64,000 nucleotides of DNA from Dactylis glomerata (Eukaryota > Streptophyta > Magnoliopsida > Poales > Poaceae), in NCBI GenBank assembly GCA_007115705.1, contig QXEO01000170.1, positions 1 to 64,000 of the forward strand, in the 5' to 3' direction. Shown piece after piece: positions 32,528-44,673 of the stretch. The notes below the pieces were generated by a model. That model saw only the letters and a program-made list of their open reading frames with translations, did not search any database and had not been told where the DNA came from. The position numbers and the translations under genes were made by a program. Positions within the stretch are counted from its first letter, which is position 1; each line of letters begins with the position of its first letter.

Positions 32528-34204
32528 GACCTCGCTTATCCCCAAGCGAAAACTAAACTCGGTAAACATGACCACAAGTTTATGGAGTGAAGTGTCGATA
32601 ATCAAAATACGGACAAGAAGCATCACATTCACCAAGGCACAAATTATAATAGACAGCAACTTCCCTTTATAAGATATAGACTTGCAATGGGTAAAAGGGA
32701 ATCACATGTAAAGATGCACAAGGTAAATTATAATTGGCAATGGCAAACCTTAGTTCTTGGTCAAAGAATGATGAACAAGCTATTCTTTCTTTTAAACGGA
32801 GCCTTTTAAAACAGAGCTAATATAGCAAAGACCATATGCTCAACAAGGTAAAATTTTGCATTCATAGAAAGCTTTCAAAGATATATTCCTTCAGACAAAA
32901 GCATTATACAAAACAAGGAAGATAGTAAACATGATTAAACGGATCAACATATGGATGAGTGAAACATTACAACTCAAATGCTTGCTTTAGATAGAGGGAA
33001 ATAGGTTGACTCAACATAAAAGTAAAAGATAGGCCCTTCGCAGAGGGAAGCAGGGATTAAACATGTGCTAGAGCTTTTCATTTGCAAAATAGAGGTAAAA
33101 AGTTATTTTGAGAGGTGGTTGCTTTTGTCAACGACTAGCAACAGAGTTCTTGATATCTTCCATACTAAACAAGTGAGAGCAGTTCTGAGATGTTTGATTA
33201 ATTGGCACATTGGTGCTCTTTTATAGCTTTTCACTCCTCCCCACCTTTTTCCTTTCTCAAACCATGGCTAACCGATTCCATCGGGTGCCAACCAAGTTTC
33301 ACATACCATGGAGGAGTGCTCTTTTTTTTCTTTTCTTTTTGAGATTATAATGGTCTGACCAGCTCCCTTGCAAAATTGATGATGAGCAGATGAAGCTGCC
33401 TAGTCGAGGGGTACTCAATTTAGTATGGAAGATAACAAACCCATCCACTACGTCCTCATAAGCTAAAAACAGTGGCACAAAAATGAGAAGTGTTTGAAGG
33501 TTTTTGAAAGGTAGCACATGAAAATTTACTTGGAATGGCTTGAAATACCATGCATAGGCATTTATAGTGGACTCTTTGGAAGTGACTTGGCTTTTGGGAA
33601 TTGGATGTACGAGAAGTATTTCCTCTCAGTACAGGTTTTTGGCTAGCAAGGCTGGGTAGCAAGCATAAGAGTTGCATGTAACAAACAAGCATACATATAA
33701 TAAGAACAATCATGCAAACTCCCTTGAGGGTACAATGATTTTGACTTCAGGAATAACAATGCTTATAAGCCAAACATAAGGAAAACTGAAGTGATGTAAC
33801 TACAAGCACTTCTTTATTCTTTTCTACTCAAACCTCAAGGTAAAGTTGCTACTGACCAAGCTAGGTTTGCCAAAACCAACTAAATTTACTCATGCTCCCA
33901 AAGTGATACCAATACCAATCAACAAGACTAGTCATACAAGAGAGATTGCAAACTAATATAAAGTGTGCGGAAAGTAAACGATAAAGCTTCTCATTAATAT
34001 TTTATTACCGCAACTCACACCAAGGGATACATAGATAACCAACTAAGGAGGATACTTCCAAACTGCAAACTATTCTATAAGATAACTTCTCTATTGATGA
34101 TATGACTCTACTTGAAAAGTAAATGAGCAAAAGGTAATGATGTGATACCGCGGCACTCCCCCAAGCTTAAAACAAGCCAAGGGGATGCCTATACCGATGA
34201 CAAA
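32528..34204 (-). other. E5 non-coding 3' region
   Basis: AT-rich region matching 23943-25454 of E4. Carries an internal polypurine-like copy (minus strand AAGCTTGGGGGAG) at about 34152-34165. No gene found. Confidence 0.7.
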
Positions 34205-34561
34205 TTACTCCTTGGGTGGTATTGGTAGCAGCCTTGGATTAATGAAGTATTCCAGCATCTGGCGAAGCCTAAGATTTTCTTCTTGCAGCATCTCTACCTC
34301 CCTTTTCAAAGCTTGATATTGAGCACAAAACCCATAAGTGACCAGCATACCCTCTTCTATCATGGGCATGGAGTGAAGATCCAAAACATGATATGTTGGT
34401 TCCTGCAGATCATGAGAAAAGATACGTCTAGCTTTCGTTGGTCCTTCAAAAGCAGGGTTCTTGGGCCTTGCTCTCCCTGAACCTTGCTCTTCCTTCCACT
34501 TTTGGCGCTGGTGATCATCTACCCAGGGTCCTTTGCCCTTGTTGTCACTTGAAGAGGCCAT
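34205..34561 (-). CDS. E5 ORF3: small protein with C-terminal coiled coil (118 aa)
   Basis: Starts MASSSDNKGKGPWVDD; the N-terminal third is charged and basic (RQKWKEEQGSGRARP), and the C-terminal part (YQALKREVEMLQEENLRLRQML) is a clear leucine-heptad coiled coil ending LLPIPPKE. It lies 340 bp after pol, where Athila elements of other plants carry an envelope-like gene, but there is no signal peptide or membrane segment. The start agrees with E4, where the first residues are the same and a duplication breaks the frame. No function can be assigned; RNA- or Gag-binding is conceivable. Confidence 0.6.
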   Translation of the reverse strand: MASSSDNKGKGPWVDDHQRQKWKEEQGSGRARPKNPAFEGPTKARRIFSHDLQEPTYHVLDLHSMPMIEEGMLVTYGFCAQYQALKREVEMLQEENLRLRQMLEYFINPRLLPIPPKE

Positions 34562-34651
34562 GGCTCCCCCAACCTTAAGATCAACTCCTGACAGAAATAG
34601 CTCGAAACAAAACACGACGAGAAAATGATATACAGACCTCGAGGACTCCGG

Positions 34652-34790
34652 GGGGGTTAAATAGGCGAAAATTATACATCGAAACGAAATCACAGGAGGA
34701 AACCGAGACGGAAACGAGTTCCGGGGTGCTCTCACACCTAGGTGGCGCGGCCAGGGGTGGGCCCGCGCCACCTGTGTGTGAGAGGCACAC
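34652..34790 (-). promoter_or_regulatory. Internal hairpin/TATA module before ORF3 (E5)
   Basis: On the minus strand a hairpin (34727-34790; GTGTG...GGTGGCGCGGGCC type arms) is followed by TATAATTTTCGCC and TATTTAACCCCCCC (34652-34680). This is the same order as in E4 at 23306-23440 and in the LTRs. Confidence 0.5.
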
Positions 34791-34900
34791 GGACTCTTTT
34801 TCCTGCCCGTTTTCGTCTCGTGATTTTTAATATTTAGTAAAAACAGCAAAAATATTAAAAGAAGAGCTTTTCGCAAAACTTCTCTGACTAGAACTGTTAC

Positions 34901-37900
34901 CTATTCGAAAATGAACTCTGCAGGTACCTGCAATTTTTCTTGGATGAATTCTTCCAGAGAAACTGTTTCAATAACGTCAACATCTTCATTATAAGAATCT
35001 CCAGAAATATAATGTTTGAGTCGTTGCCCATTCACCACTTGTGTAGAGTCATCTTTCAATGAAGCAATCTTAATAGCACCTGAGCGGTACACTTCCACAA
35101 TAACATATGGTCCTTCCCATTTAGAGAGTAATTTTCCTGCAAAAAATCTGAGACGAGACCTATACAAAAGAACTTTCTCACCAACATGAAACTCTCTCTT
35201 AAGAATTCTCTTATCATGCCATTGCTTGACTTTCTCTTTAAAAAGCCTGGCATTCTCATACGCTTCGTTTCTCCACTCATCTAGAGAACTCAAATCTAAC
35301 AACCTTTTCTTACCATCTAGTTTAAAATCTCTATTAAGCTCTCTCACTGCCCAAAAAGCTTTGTGTTCTAATTCTAAGGGCAAGTGACACGCTTTTCCGT
35401 AAACCATCTTATAAGGAGACATACCCATGGGGTTCTTATAAGCAGTTCTATAAGCCCATAAAGCGTCGTTTAACTTACTAGCCCAGTTTTTCCTAGATCT
35501 ATTGACAGTCTTCTGCAAGATAGACTTGATCTCCCTATTTGAAAGCTCTACCTGCCCACTAGTTTGGGGATGATAAGTAGAAGCAATTCTATGATTGACA
35601 TCATATTTAGCAAGAGTTTTTCTAAAACCACCGTGAATAAAATGAGAACCTCCGTTAGTCATAAGATATCTAGGCACACCAAACCTAGGAAAAATAACAT
35701 CCTTAAGCATTTTTAACGAGGTCTCACCATCGGCACTCTTTGTAGGTATAGCTTCTACCCATTTAGTAACATAATCAACAGCAACAAGTATATGCGTATA
35801 GCCTTTTGAAGGAGGAAAAGGACCCATAAAGTCAAATCCCCAACAATCAAATGGTTCAATAACAAGAGTGTAACTCATAGGCATTTCATTGCGTCTAGAA
35901 ATATTACCAACTCTTTGACATTCATCACAAGATAAAACATACCTTCTGGCATCTTTAAAGAGGGTTGGCCAATAAAAACCTGATTGTAGAACCTTCTGCG
36001 CGGTTCTATCTCCAGCATGATGCCCTCCATAGGAGCTGCTATGGCATTTTCTTAATATTTCTTGTTGCTCATATTCCGGTACACATCTTCTCATAATACC
36101 ATGAAGTCCTTCTTTATATAAATGTGGGTCATCCCAAAAGTAATGCCTCAAATCATAAAAGAATTTTCTTCTTTGCTGAGCTATAAAGGTTGGAGGCAAA
36201 TACTTGGAAACAATAAAGTTAGCATAATCAGCATACCAAGGAAGGTCTCGCGAAGTTACATTTATTGCAGCCAACTGTTCATTTGGAAAACTATCGCTAA
36301 CAGGAATAGGATCAAAATAAATGTTTTCCAACCTAGACAAGTTGTCAGCCACAGGATTTTCAGCACCTTTCTTATCTACGATATGCAAATCAAATTCTTG
36401 TAAAAGCAACACCCATCTAATAAGCCTAGGCTTAGCATCCTTCTTAGTCATAAGATATCTAATAGCAGCGTGATCAGTATGAATAGTAACTTTAGAATCA
36501 ACAATGTAAGATCTAAACTTATCACATGCAAAAACAACAGCAAGAAACTCTTTCTCAGTAGTAGCATAATTCTTTTGAGAAGCATCAAGAGTCTTACTAG
36601 CATAATGAATAACATTCAACTTATTATCTACGCGCTGTCCAAGAACAGCACTAACAGCAAAATCACTAGCATCGCACATAATTTCAAAAGGTAAATTCCA
36701 ATCAGGTGGTTGAACAATAGGAGCAGTAGTTAAAGCCTTCTTAAGAGTTTCAAAAGCTTCCTTACAATCATCATCAAAGACAAATGGTACATCTTTTTGA
36801 AGAAGATTAGTAAGAGGCTTTGAAATCTTAGAGAAATCCTTAATAAACCTCCTATAGAAACCTGCATGACCAAGAATACTACGAATACCTTTAACATCTC
36901 TGGGACAGGGCATTTTCTCAATTGCCTCCACTTTTGCTCTGTCAACTTCAATACCTCTTTCAGAAATTTTATGTCCAAGGACAATTCTTTCATTTACCAT
37001 AAAGTGGCATTTCTCCCAATTAAGAACAAGGTTAGTTTCTTCACACCTCTGCAAAACTTTATCAAGGTTGTGCAAACAATTATCAAAAGAAGTTCCATAG
37101 ACAGAGAAATCGTCCATGAAGACCTCCACAATTTCTTCACAAAAGCCATGAAAAATAGCAGACATGCATCTTTGAAAAGTAGCAGGAGCATTGCATAAAC
37201 CAAACGGCATACGTCTATAAGCATAAGTTCCATAAGGACAAGTAAAAGTGGTTTTCTCTTCATCATCCTTCTTAACAGCAATTTGAGAAAAACCAGAATA
37301 ACCATCAAGGAAACAAAAATGAGTCTTCTTAGACAACCTTTCTAACATCTGATCTATAAACGGTAAAGGGTAATGATCTTTCTTAGTAACTTTGTTTACC
37401 TTCCTATAATCAATGCACATTCTATAACCAACTATTACCCTTTGAGGAATAAGCTCGTTATTCTCATTAGGTACAACAGTCATACCTCCTTTCTTAGGAA
37501 CACAATGAACAGGACTAACCCATCTACTATCAGCAATAGGGTAAATAATACCAGCATCAAGGAGCTTTAATACCTCATTTCTTACCACATCCTTCATCTT
37601 GGTAATTAGGCGGCGTTGATGCTCCACTACTGGCTTCGCGTCTTTCTCCATATTAATGGCATGCTGACATAAATTTGGAGAAATCCCTTTTAAATCATCA
37701 AGAGTATATCCCATAGCTCCTCGGTGTTTCCTCAATATCTCCAATAATCTTTCTTCTTCCTTTCCTGAAAGTTTAGAGCTAATAATAACAGGATATATTT
37801 TCTTATCATCTATGTAAGCATATTTAAGATTATCAGGCAAAGGCTTTAGTTCAAACACAGGATCTTCCTTAGGTGGCAAAGTGGTACCAAGATCCTCCAC

Positions 37901-38008
37901 AGGTAGATTATGCTTGATTAATGGTGGTTGATGAAGAAGAATATCGTCAATCTCTTCTCTTTCCTTGCTGAAAACATCACTTTCGTGATCTTCCATGAAT
38001 TGCTGCAA
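34901..38008 (-). pseudogene. E5 pol: reverse transcriptase, RNase H, integrase (1035 codons)
   Basis: One long open frame. RT: YRMCIDYRKVNK near 195-206, FLDGYSGFSQI, MPFGLCNAPATFQRCM and catalytic FMDD at 297-300. RNase H: FEIMCDASDFAVSAVLGQ through TDHAAIRYL. Integrase: zinc region H..H..CDECQ near 655-695, then core Asp726 (FDFMGPF), residue 785 (TNGGSHF) and Glu821 (GQVELSN). Residue 785 is Asn where the catalytic Asp is expected (codon 35654-35656), so strand transfer should be lost. The C-terminal domain ends at 34901. Upstream the frame continues past a TGA at 38051-38053 towards the protease, so the methionine at 38008 is not a natural start. Confidence 0.9.
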
Positions 38009-39627
38009 GGCATTATTAGGAGCAAGAGCAATAGAAGCAAGCTGTTCAACTCAAAAAATTTCATTAGGCGTGTCATTTTCAAAAGAAGTCTTAGCAAACT
38101 TGGAAAAATTAAACTCATAAGACTCTCCATTGAACTTAGTAAAAAATTCTCCTTCTTACAATCTATCACGGCACCACAGGTGTTCAAAAATGGTCTACCA
38201 AAAATAATAGGACAAGTTTTACTAGCCTCCTTACCAAGTACTAGAAAATCAGTAGGGTATTTAGTCTTACCGCAAAGAACTTCCACATCTCGAACAATAC
38301 CGAGAGGCCAAACAGTCTCTCTGTTAGCAAGCTGAACAACCACATCAATATCTTCAAGTTCACAAGCACCAATCTCGTGCATGATTTCTTTGTAAAGCTC
38401 TAAGGGAATAGCACTTGCACTAGCACCAATATCACATAAACCATAATAGCAATGATCTCCAATCCTGACAGAAATAACAGGAACACTTGTTTTCCTATGC
38501 TTTTTAGGATGTGAGAGAATGTTAGAAGCATCTTCACAAAAAAGAATATATTCATCCCCTACATCTTTAGTAACAAGATCCTTCAATATAGCTACAGGAG
38601 ACTTAATAGTAATTTGCTCATCAGGTTCTGCAGCTTTCTTAGTACTTTTATTAGACACACTTACCAAAGTAGAATACTTCTTTACCTTAGCAGGGAAAGG
38701 TGTCTTCTCAAAATAAGGTTCAGGCACAATGCTATCAACAGTACAAACTTCAGTAGCTGCAGCAGGTATATGACTAATAGAGTCTTTATAAGGCGCATGA
38801 TATTTGTTCCAATCTTTCTTTGGAACATCAAGATAAGAGGCAAAGGCCTTAAGACAATTAGCAAGTATTTGTGAATCAAGACCATAAGCAGTGCTAACAC
38901 TATGAAAGTCATCAGTTCCCATAAAAGATTTAATGCATTCATAATCATAGTTTATACCTGACTTCCTACCTTTTTTGTTTTCCCAACCTTCAGCATTCTC
39001 TTGTATACGGTCAAGAAGTTTCCACTTAGCATCTTCTTTCATATGAGTAAATGATCCAAAGCAAGAAGCATCCAAATAATCCTTATCAGGAAGAGTAAGC
39101 CACGCATAAAAATTATCAATAACAATATTATTGGGGAGCTCATGAATGGGGCATTTGAGCATTAGTAACTTCAATCTCCCCCACGCTTGGGCAATACTCT
39201 CTCCATCATGAGGCCAAAAATTATATATCCGGTTACGATCTTTATTAATTTCACTTGAAGGATAAAACTTGGAATAAAAGAGAGGTACAATATCCTCCCA
39301 TGCCATAGATGGACCATCTTGGAGTAGTCGATACCACTCTTCAGCTCTGCCTTTCAATGATAATGAGAATAATTTCTTCTTGACCTGGCTTGGTGAAATA
39401 CCTGCACATCTGAACAACTCGCATAATTCATGTATAAATAATAAGTGATCACCCGGATGGACAGTTCCATCACCTGAATAGCAGTTATCCATAATACGCC
39501 CAACAATTTTCATAGGTATCTTAAAAGGATCAATTTCAGCAGGCGGTGGTGGTGGTGGTTCATCCACATGTGCAGCAGTAGTAGTAGATGTGTTTCCAAA
39601 TAGGAAACCAAATGGAGAGTTCTCCAT
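37918..39627 (-). pseudogene. E5 gag and protease
   Basis: The ATG at 39625-39627 starts MENSPFGFLFGN, as in E4. The capsid region (about residues 40-230) has LKGRAEEWYRLLQDGPSMAWED, FYSKFYPSSE and AWGRLKLLMLKCPIH. No CCHC zinc knuckle is apparent. The protease lies near residues 395-500, with active site GLCDIGASASAIPLEL and a later IIFGRPFLNTCG. At IDCKKEN (about 38140-38150), a T-rich run loses the frame by one base, and the true continuation is in the pol frame; the last 75 or so residues of this frame are therefore spurious. In intact relatives gag and pol form one polyprotein. Confidence 0.88.
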
Positions 39628-39718
39628 AGCAAAGTAAAATAAAAATAAAAGACAAAATAAAAACAATACTCATAGCGACGGTTACCTTTACCAATTCCAC
39701 TCTTCAATAGCGCTACAC

Positions 39719-39736
39719 TCCCCGGCAACGGCGCTA
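39719..39736 (-). promoter_or_regulatory. E5 primer binding site with one mismatch
   Basis: The minus strand reads TAGCGCCGTTGCCGGGGA. The second base should be G to pair with the tRNA-Asp CCA end, a G to A change at the priming terminus. Confidence 0.85.
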
Positions 39737-39747
39737 GAAAATAGTCT

Positions 39748-41259
39748 TGATGACCCACAAGTATAGGGGGTGTATCGTAGTACTTTCGATAAATAAGAGT
39801 GTCGAACCCAACGAGGAGCAGAAGGTGTTGATGAGCGGTTTTGATCAAGGAAATCACTGTAAATACTAGCAAGCAGGTTTTCAGGGGTATTTGGTAATAC
39901 GAGTAAATAAAGTGCGAGTAAATAAAAGACAGTAGTAACAATTGCAGCAAGTGGCCCAATCCTTTCTTCAGCAAAGGACAAGCCGGTTGTGTACTTATAA
40001 TAACCAAACGTTCTCGAGGACACACGGGAGTTTCTGTCAAGAGCTTTCGCTTCATAAAGCCAATAGTCTTTATTGGCTTGATAGGTGTTATGGGGGTGAA
40101 CCTGTGCTAGCGCACTACCCTTACTAGGATAAATACACACTTGTGATTATACCCCTTGCAAGCATCCGCAAATACAAGAAAGTAATTAAGATAAATCTAA
40201 CCACAGCCTTAAACTCTAAGATCCTACGCTCCCTGGTGCAAAGGTTTCCCAACGGAGGTTTAGGTTTCTGTCACTCCAGCAACCCCACAATCGGTAGCCA
40301 AATACACAATGCATCTCACTAGGCCCATAAATGGTGAAGTATCATGTAGTCGACGTTCACATGACACCACTAGTGAAATAGCACCACAATAATATCAAAC
40401 CATTAAATATTTCTCAACAATAATTCACTACTAACATCCTGACTTCTCCCATGTCCTCAAGAACTAAACGAACTACTCACAAGACATCTTATGGATCATG
40501 ATCAGAGGTGAAATAATGGTAAATAACAATCTGAACATAAACCTTAATTCAACGGTTCCACTCAATAGCATCAACTACAAGAGTAATCAACACCGGGAAA
40601 GTTTCCCCTATGAATATAACAAGATCCAACTCAAGATGTTACAGCGGGATGGCATGGTGATGATGGAGATGAAGGTGCTGGTGATGGAGATGATGATGAT
40701 GATGATCCCGATGAAGTCTGGTGCGATGGTGATGACGATGGCGACGATCTCCCCTCTCCAGGAAGGGATTTCCCCGGCAGATTTCTACCTGCCGGAGAGC
40801 TTTTCTCTCTCTGGTGTTTTCCGCCCCGCAGAGGCGGCGGTGTCTAACTCTGAGCCTCTCCCTTGACTTAGGTTTTCGGGGACGATGAAGTACGCGCAGG
40901 GGCGAGACCAGAAGTGGGCCAGGGTAGCCTCACACGGGGCTGGCACGGCCAGGGGTCAGGCCACGCCACCCTGGCGTGTGGGCCCCTCCTGGCTCCTCTC
41001 GACTCCTCCTTGTGGCTTCCTGAGTATTCTGGGAAAATATAATTTCCTGGTATTTTTCTGGAATTTTCCTAATCTTCAAAATATGGTCCCTTGATGGTCC
41101 TTTTTCTAGCAGAATCCTGACTCCGGCAGCAACTCCTCCAAAGGTCATCAAACATGTGAAAACAAAGGAAATAACATAAGTATCAACTCTAAATATGAAA
41201 TATATCAATGAATAACAGTAAATTATGATACAAAATAGTGATGCAAAATGGACGTATCA
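39748..41259 (-). repeat. E5 5' LTR
   Basis: Highly similar to 31003-32513; hairpin at 40927-40982. The right edge abuts AAGGA. Confidence 0.95.
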
Positions 41260-41264
41260 AAGGA

Positions 41265-42112
41265 TCAGCCACAGAGGGACCAGTGGAAGCAGAAAGTTTG
41301 TCTTTGGTGTCTATAGGTGTGGGAGAGGGATTGCAATCACTCATGCCGGCGCAAGAAAGGACGTCAAGAATGTACTAGCGCCGGGAGAGATGTAGACTGT
41401 GGGGTTGGCGAGTAACAGAGATTCCCAAGAAATGATGAAGGGGTCCAAGATCTTTCATGGCAAACTCACGACTGAACAAAAGAATAATAGAGTGGAGAAA
41501 AGGTTGGTTGGAGGCGGTTAAAATGACATCGTTGACATAAAGAAGAATGTAAGCAACGTCAGTGCCTAGGTATAAAGTGAAGAGAGAGGTGTCGGATTTG
41601 GACTCAAGAAAACCAATAGAACGAGCAAACGTGGCAAATCGCTAAAATCAGGCACGAGGGGCCTGTTTTAACCCATATAAGGACTTGAGGAGACAACATA
41701 CATGATTGGGTCGGGAGGGGTCAACAAACCCAGAGGGTTGTTGACTATACACTTCCTCCGTAAGATGACCATGAAGAAAAGCGTTTTTGATGTCGAGTTG
41801 ATGAATAGGCCAGTTCTGAGATAGGGCAAGAGAGAGGACAACACGAATAGTGGCGGTTTTCACAACAGGACTGAACATCTCATCAAAATCGATGCCAGGT
41901 TGTTGGAAAACCCACTCACCACCCAGCGAGCTTTATGACGAGCGAGAGATCCGTTAGAGTTGTATTTGTGGCGAAAGATCCATTTGCCACTGACAATGTT
42001 GGCGCCGGGAGGGGGAGGGACAAGAGTCCATGTATTGTTTGCCATGAGAGCATCATACTCCTCCTGCGTGGCGAGACGCTAGGAAGTGTCATGGAGGGTT
42101 GATAGCTGTGCT
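41265..42112 (-). pseudogene. Copia pol: reverse transcriptase fragment
   Basis: The minus strand encodes NNTWTLVPPPPGANIVSGKW, KARWVVSGF, then (other frame) FSPVVKTATIRVVLSLAL, HQLDIKNAFLHGHL and LKSLYGLKQAPRA, the standard Copia RT blocks. A stop follows at about 41648, after which DTSLFTLYLG, LLYVNDVILTAS and DLGPLHHFLGISV continue. The catalytic YVDD reads YVND (Asn codon at 41531-41533). At least one frameshift and several stops make it non-functional. The 5' half (gag, protease, integrase) is absent, cut at about 42112 by an LTR fragment. Confidence 0.9.
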
Positions 42113-43516
42113 AGCCGCCCAGTTGGGAACCCCAAGAGGAAGGTATGATGAGCACAGCGGCTAGTTTCTCTCGATTGTGAAACCAAGGTTTAATCGATAG
42201 TAGGAGATAGAAACCACTTTTGAAGGTTGATGCTAGCTGGCTTTGGCGACGGCTCCAGAGAATTTGTTTATGGCGCATGTCTGGGGCGTAGCTTTGGCGC
42301 CAACAACAACGTGGAACCTGCACACAACACAACCAAAGTACTTTGCCCCAACTTGCAGTGAGGTTGTCAATCTCACTGGTTTGTTGTAAACAAATAATTA
42401 AACATATCGTGTGGTAAAAGATATTTGTTTGCAAGAAAGTAAATAATGCTTGTAGAAAGTAAACGGTAATATATATGTTAAGGAATGGACCGGGGTCCAC
42501 AGTTCACTAGAGGTGTCTCTCCATAAAGATAAATAACATGCTAGGTAACCAAATTATAGTTGGGCAATTGACTGAATAAAGAATGCAAAGAAATGCATGT
42601 ACATGTCAGGAGGATCACTATGAGATTCCCTTGGGCATTACAACATAATACATAGACCGTAATCCAACTGCATCTATGACTAATAATCCACCAGCCGGAT
42701 GTCATCCGAGCAACCGTTGGGTATTAAGTTGCAAGCAACAGATTATCGCCTTAAGCAAAGTGTGTAATGTAAACAATACAAATGTCCTTGAACACAAGAT
42801 TGCTATTTTCTCCCTAATAGCAACAACGCATATACAAACTTAGAAGTTATTGTCACTCTCCTAGATTACTAGAGGTATGAACCCACTATCGAGCATAAAT
42901 ACTCCCTCTTGGAGTCACTAGCATCTACTCGGCCAAGATATCTACTAGCAACGGAGAGCATGAAAGATCATAAACAACATAGAGATGATAAATCAATAAA
43001 TCAACTTGACATAGTACTGAATATTCATCGGATCCCAACAAACACAACATGTAGAATTACATAACGATGATCTTGATCATGATAGGCAGCTCACAAGATC
43101 TAAACATGAAGCACATGGAGGAGAAGACATCCATCTAGCTACTGCTATGGACCCATAGTCCAAGGTAGACTACTCACACATTACTCCGAAGGCAGGCATG
43201 GTGATGAAGAAGGCCTCCGGTGGTGATTCCCCTCTCCGGCAGGGTGCCAGGAAGAGCTTCTGGACCCTCCTGATCTCGCGTCGACGACGGCGGTGGCTTG
43301 CAGTATGTTTTCTGGAAAAGAGTTCGGGCCTTTAGGGTTTTCCCATCGAGGGGATTAAATAGGCAGAAGGGCGATGTCAGGAGGTGGACCAGGTGGTCAC
43401 ACCCCCTGGTGGCGTGGCCTAGGGGTGGCCCACGCCACCACATGGTGTGGCTGCCCCTTGGTCCGCCTCCGGCTCTCCTTTGGACTCCGTCTTCATGTTA
43501 GGTGATGGTGCGGTGT
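42113..43516 (-). repeat. Minus-strand LTR fragment a (E2/E3-type family)
   Basis: The reverse complement aligns with the E2 LTR from about 30 bases inside its 3' end (CCAGTTGGGAACCCCAAG) up to the hairpin (43393-43455). A TATTTAATCCCC site lies at about 43356-43368. Then it diverges. The outer LTR part with TGATACG is missing. Confidence 0.75.
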
Positions 43517-44673
43517 TGATGATGTAAATGACCGACCAGTTGGGAACCCCAAGAGAAGGTGTGCTGAGCACAGCAGCATGTTATCCCTCAGTTATGAAAC
43601 CAAGGTAATCAATCCAGTAGGAGAAAGCCAAAATTAAGAAGGTGATGCTTGCTAGCTTCGCGACAGTCCGGACAATGGCGCCAGACAACTTGCTGGTGCG
43701 TAGTTGACGTAGAAGCTTCTTCACCTAGCAGCAACGTGAAACCTGCACACAACACAAAAAAGTACTTTGCTCCCAACTTACGATGAGGTTGTCAATCTCA
43801 TCGGTTTGCTGTAAACAAAAGAATAAGCGTATCGAGTGGTAAAAGGATAATAGTTTGCAAGTAAAGTAAACAGTGCGAGTAAAGTGAACGGTGTAACAAT
43901 GTAAAGGAAATTGGACCGGGGTCCACAGTTCACTAGTGGTGTCTCTCCATAAGATAAATAAAAGCATGCTGGGTAAACAAATTACAGTTGGATAATTGAT
44001 AGAGTAAAGATAACGTACATACATCACGAGGATCACTATGAGGCTTACTCTGGGCATTACGACAAAATACATAGGCCGTAATCCAACTGCATCTATGACT
44101 AACAATCCACTCGCGGGGAATCGTCCGAGGACCCCTTGAGTATTAAGTTGCGAACAACAGATAATTGCATTAAGCAAAGTGCGTAATGTAAACAAAGCAA
44201 ATGTCCTTGGACACAAGAATGTTGTTTTCTCCCTAGTGGCAATAGCACATCTACAACCTTAGAGGTATATGTCACTCCCCCAGATTAAATAGAGGCTTGA
44301 ACCCAACTATCGAGCATAAATACTCCCTCTTGGAGTTACTAACATCTACTCGGCCAAGATAGCTACTAGCAACGGAAAACATGCAAGATCATAAACAACA
44401 TAGAGATAACATAAGATATAACTCAGCACATCAACTTGACATAGTACCAATACTCATCGGATCCCAACAAACACAACATGTATGATTACATAAAGATGAT
44501 CTTGATCATGTAGGGCAGCTCACAAGATCTAAACATGAAGCACATGGGGGAGAAGACAACCATCTAGCTACTGCTATGGACCCGTAGTCCAAGGTAGACT
44601 ACTCACACATCACTCCGGAGGCGACCATGGTGGTGTAGAAGGCCTCCGGTAGGGATTCCCTTCTCCAGCAGGG
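43517..44673 (-). repeat. Minus-strand LTR fragment b
   Basis: A second copy in the same orientation, starting TGATGATG at the LTR 3' end and carrying the same CCAGTTGGGAACCCCAAG word. It is cut at 44673 by E6, whose left target flank is CAGGG. An NCBI-style search would be needed to tell whether fragments a and b are the two LTRs of one deleted element. Confidence 0.75.

Larger units (their letters stand above)
31003..41259 (-). mobile_element. E5: full-length Athila-like Gypsy element (10257 bp)
   Basis: Complete insertion into the Copia element with target duplication AAGGA (30998-31002 and 41260-41264). LTRs are 1511 and 1512 bp; internal order on the minus strand is primer site, gag-protease, RT-RNase H-integrase, ORF3, long 3' region, polypurine tract. 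RT motif FMDDFSVYG and protease DIGAS are Athila-type. It is the closest autonomous-type relative of E4. Damage seen: one frameshift, one TGA, a primer-site mismatch and a substituted integrase catalytic residue. Confidence 0.96.

Noticed and set aside
34205..34561. E5 ORF3 as an envelope gene
   Set aside because: No signal peptide, glycosylation cluster or membrane segment; only the position is envelope-like.
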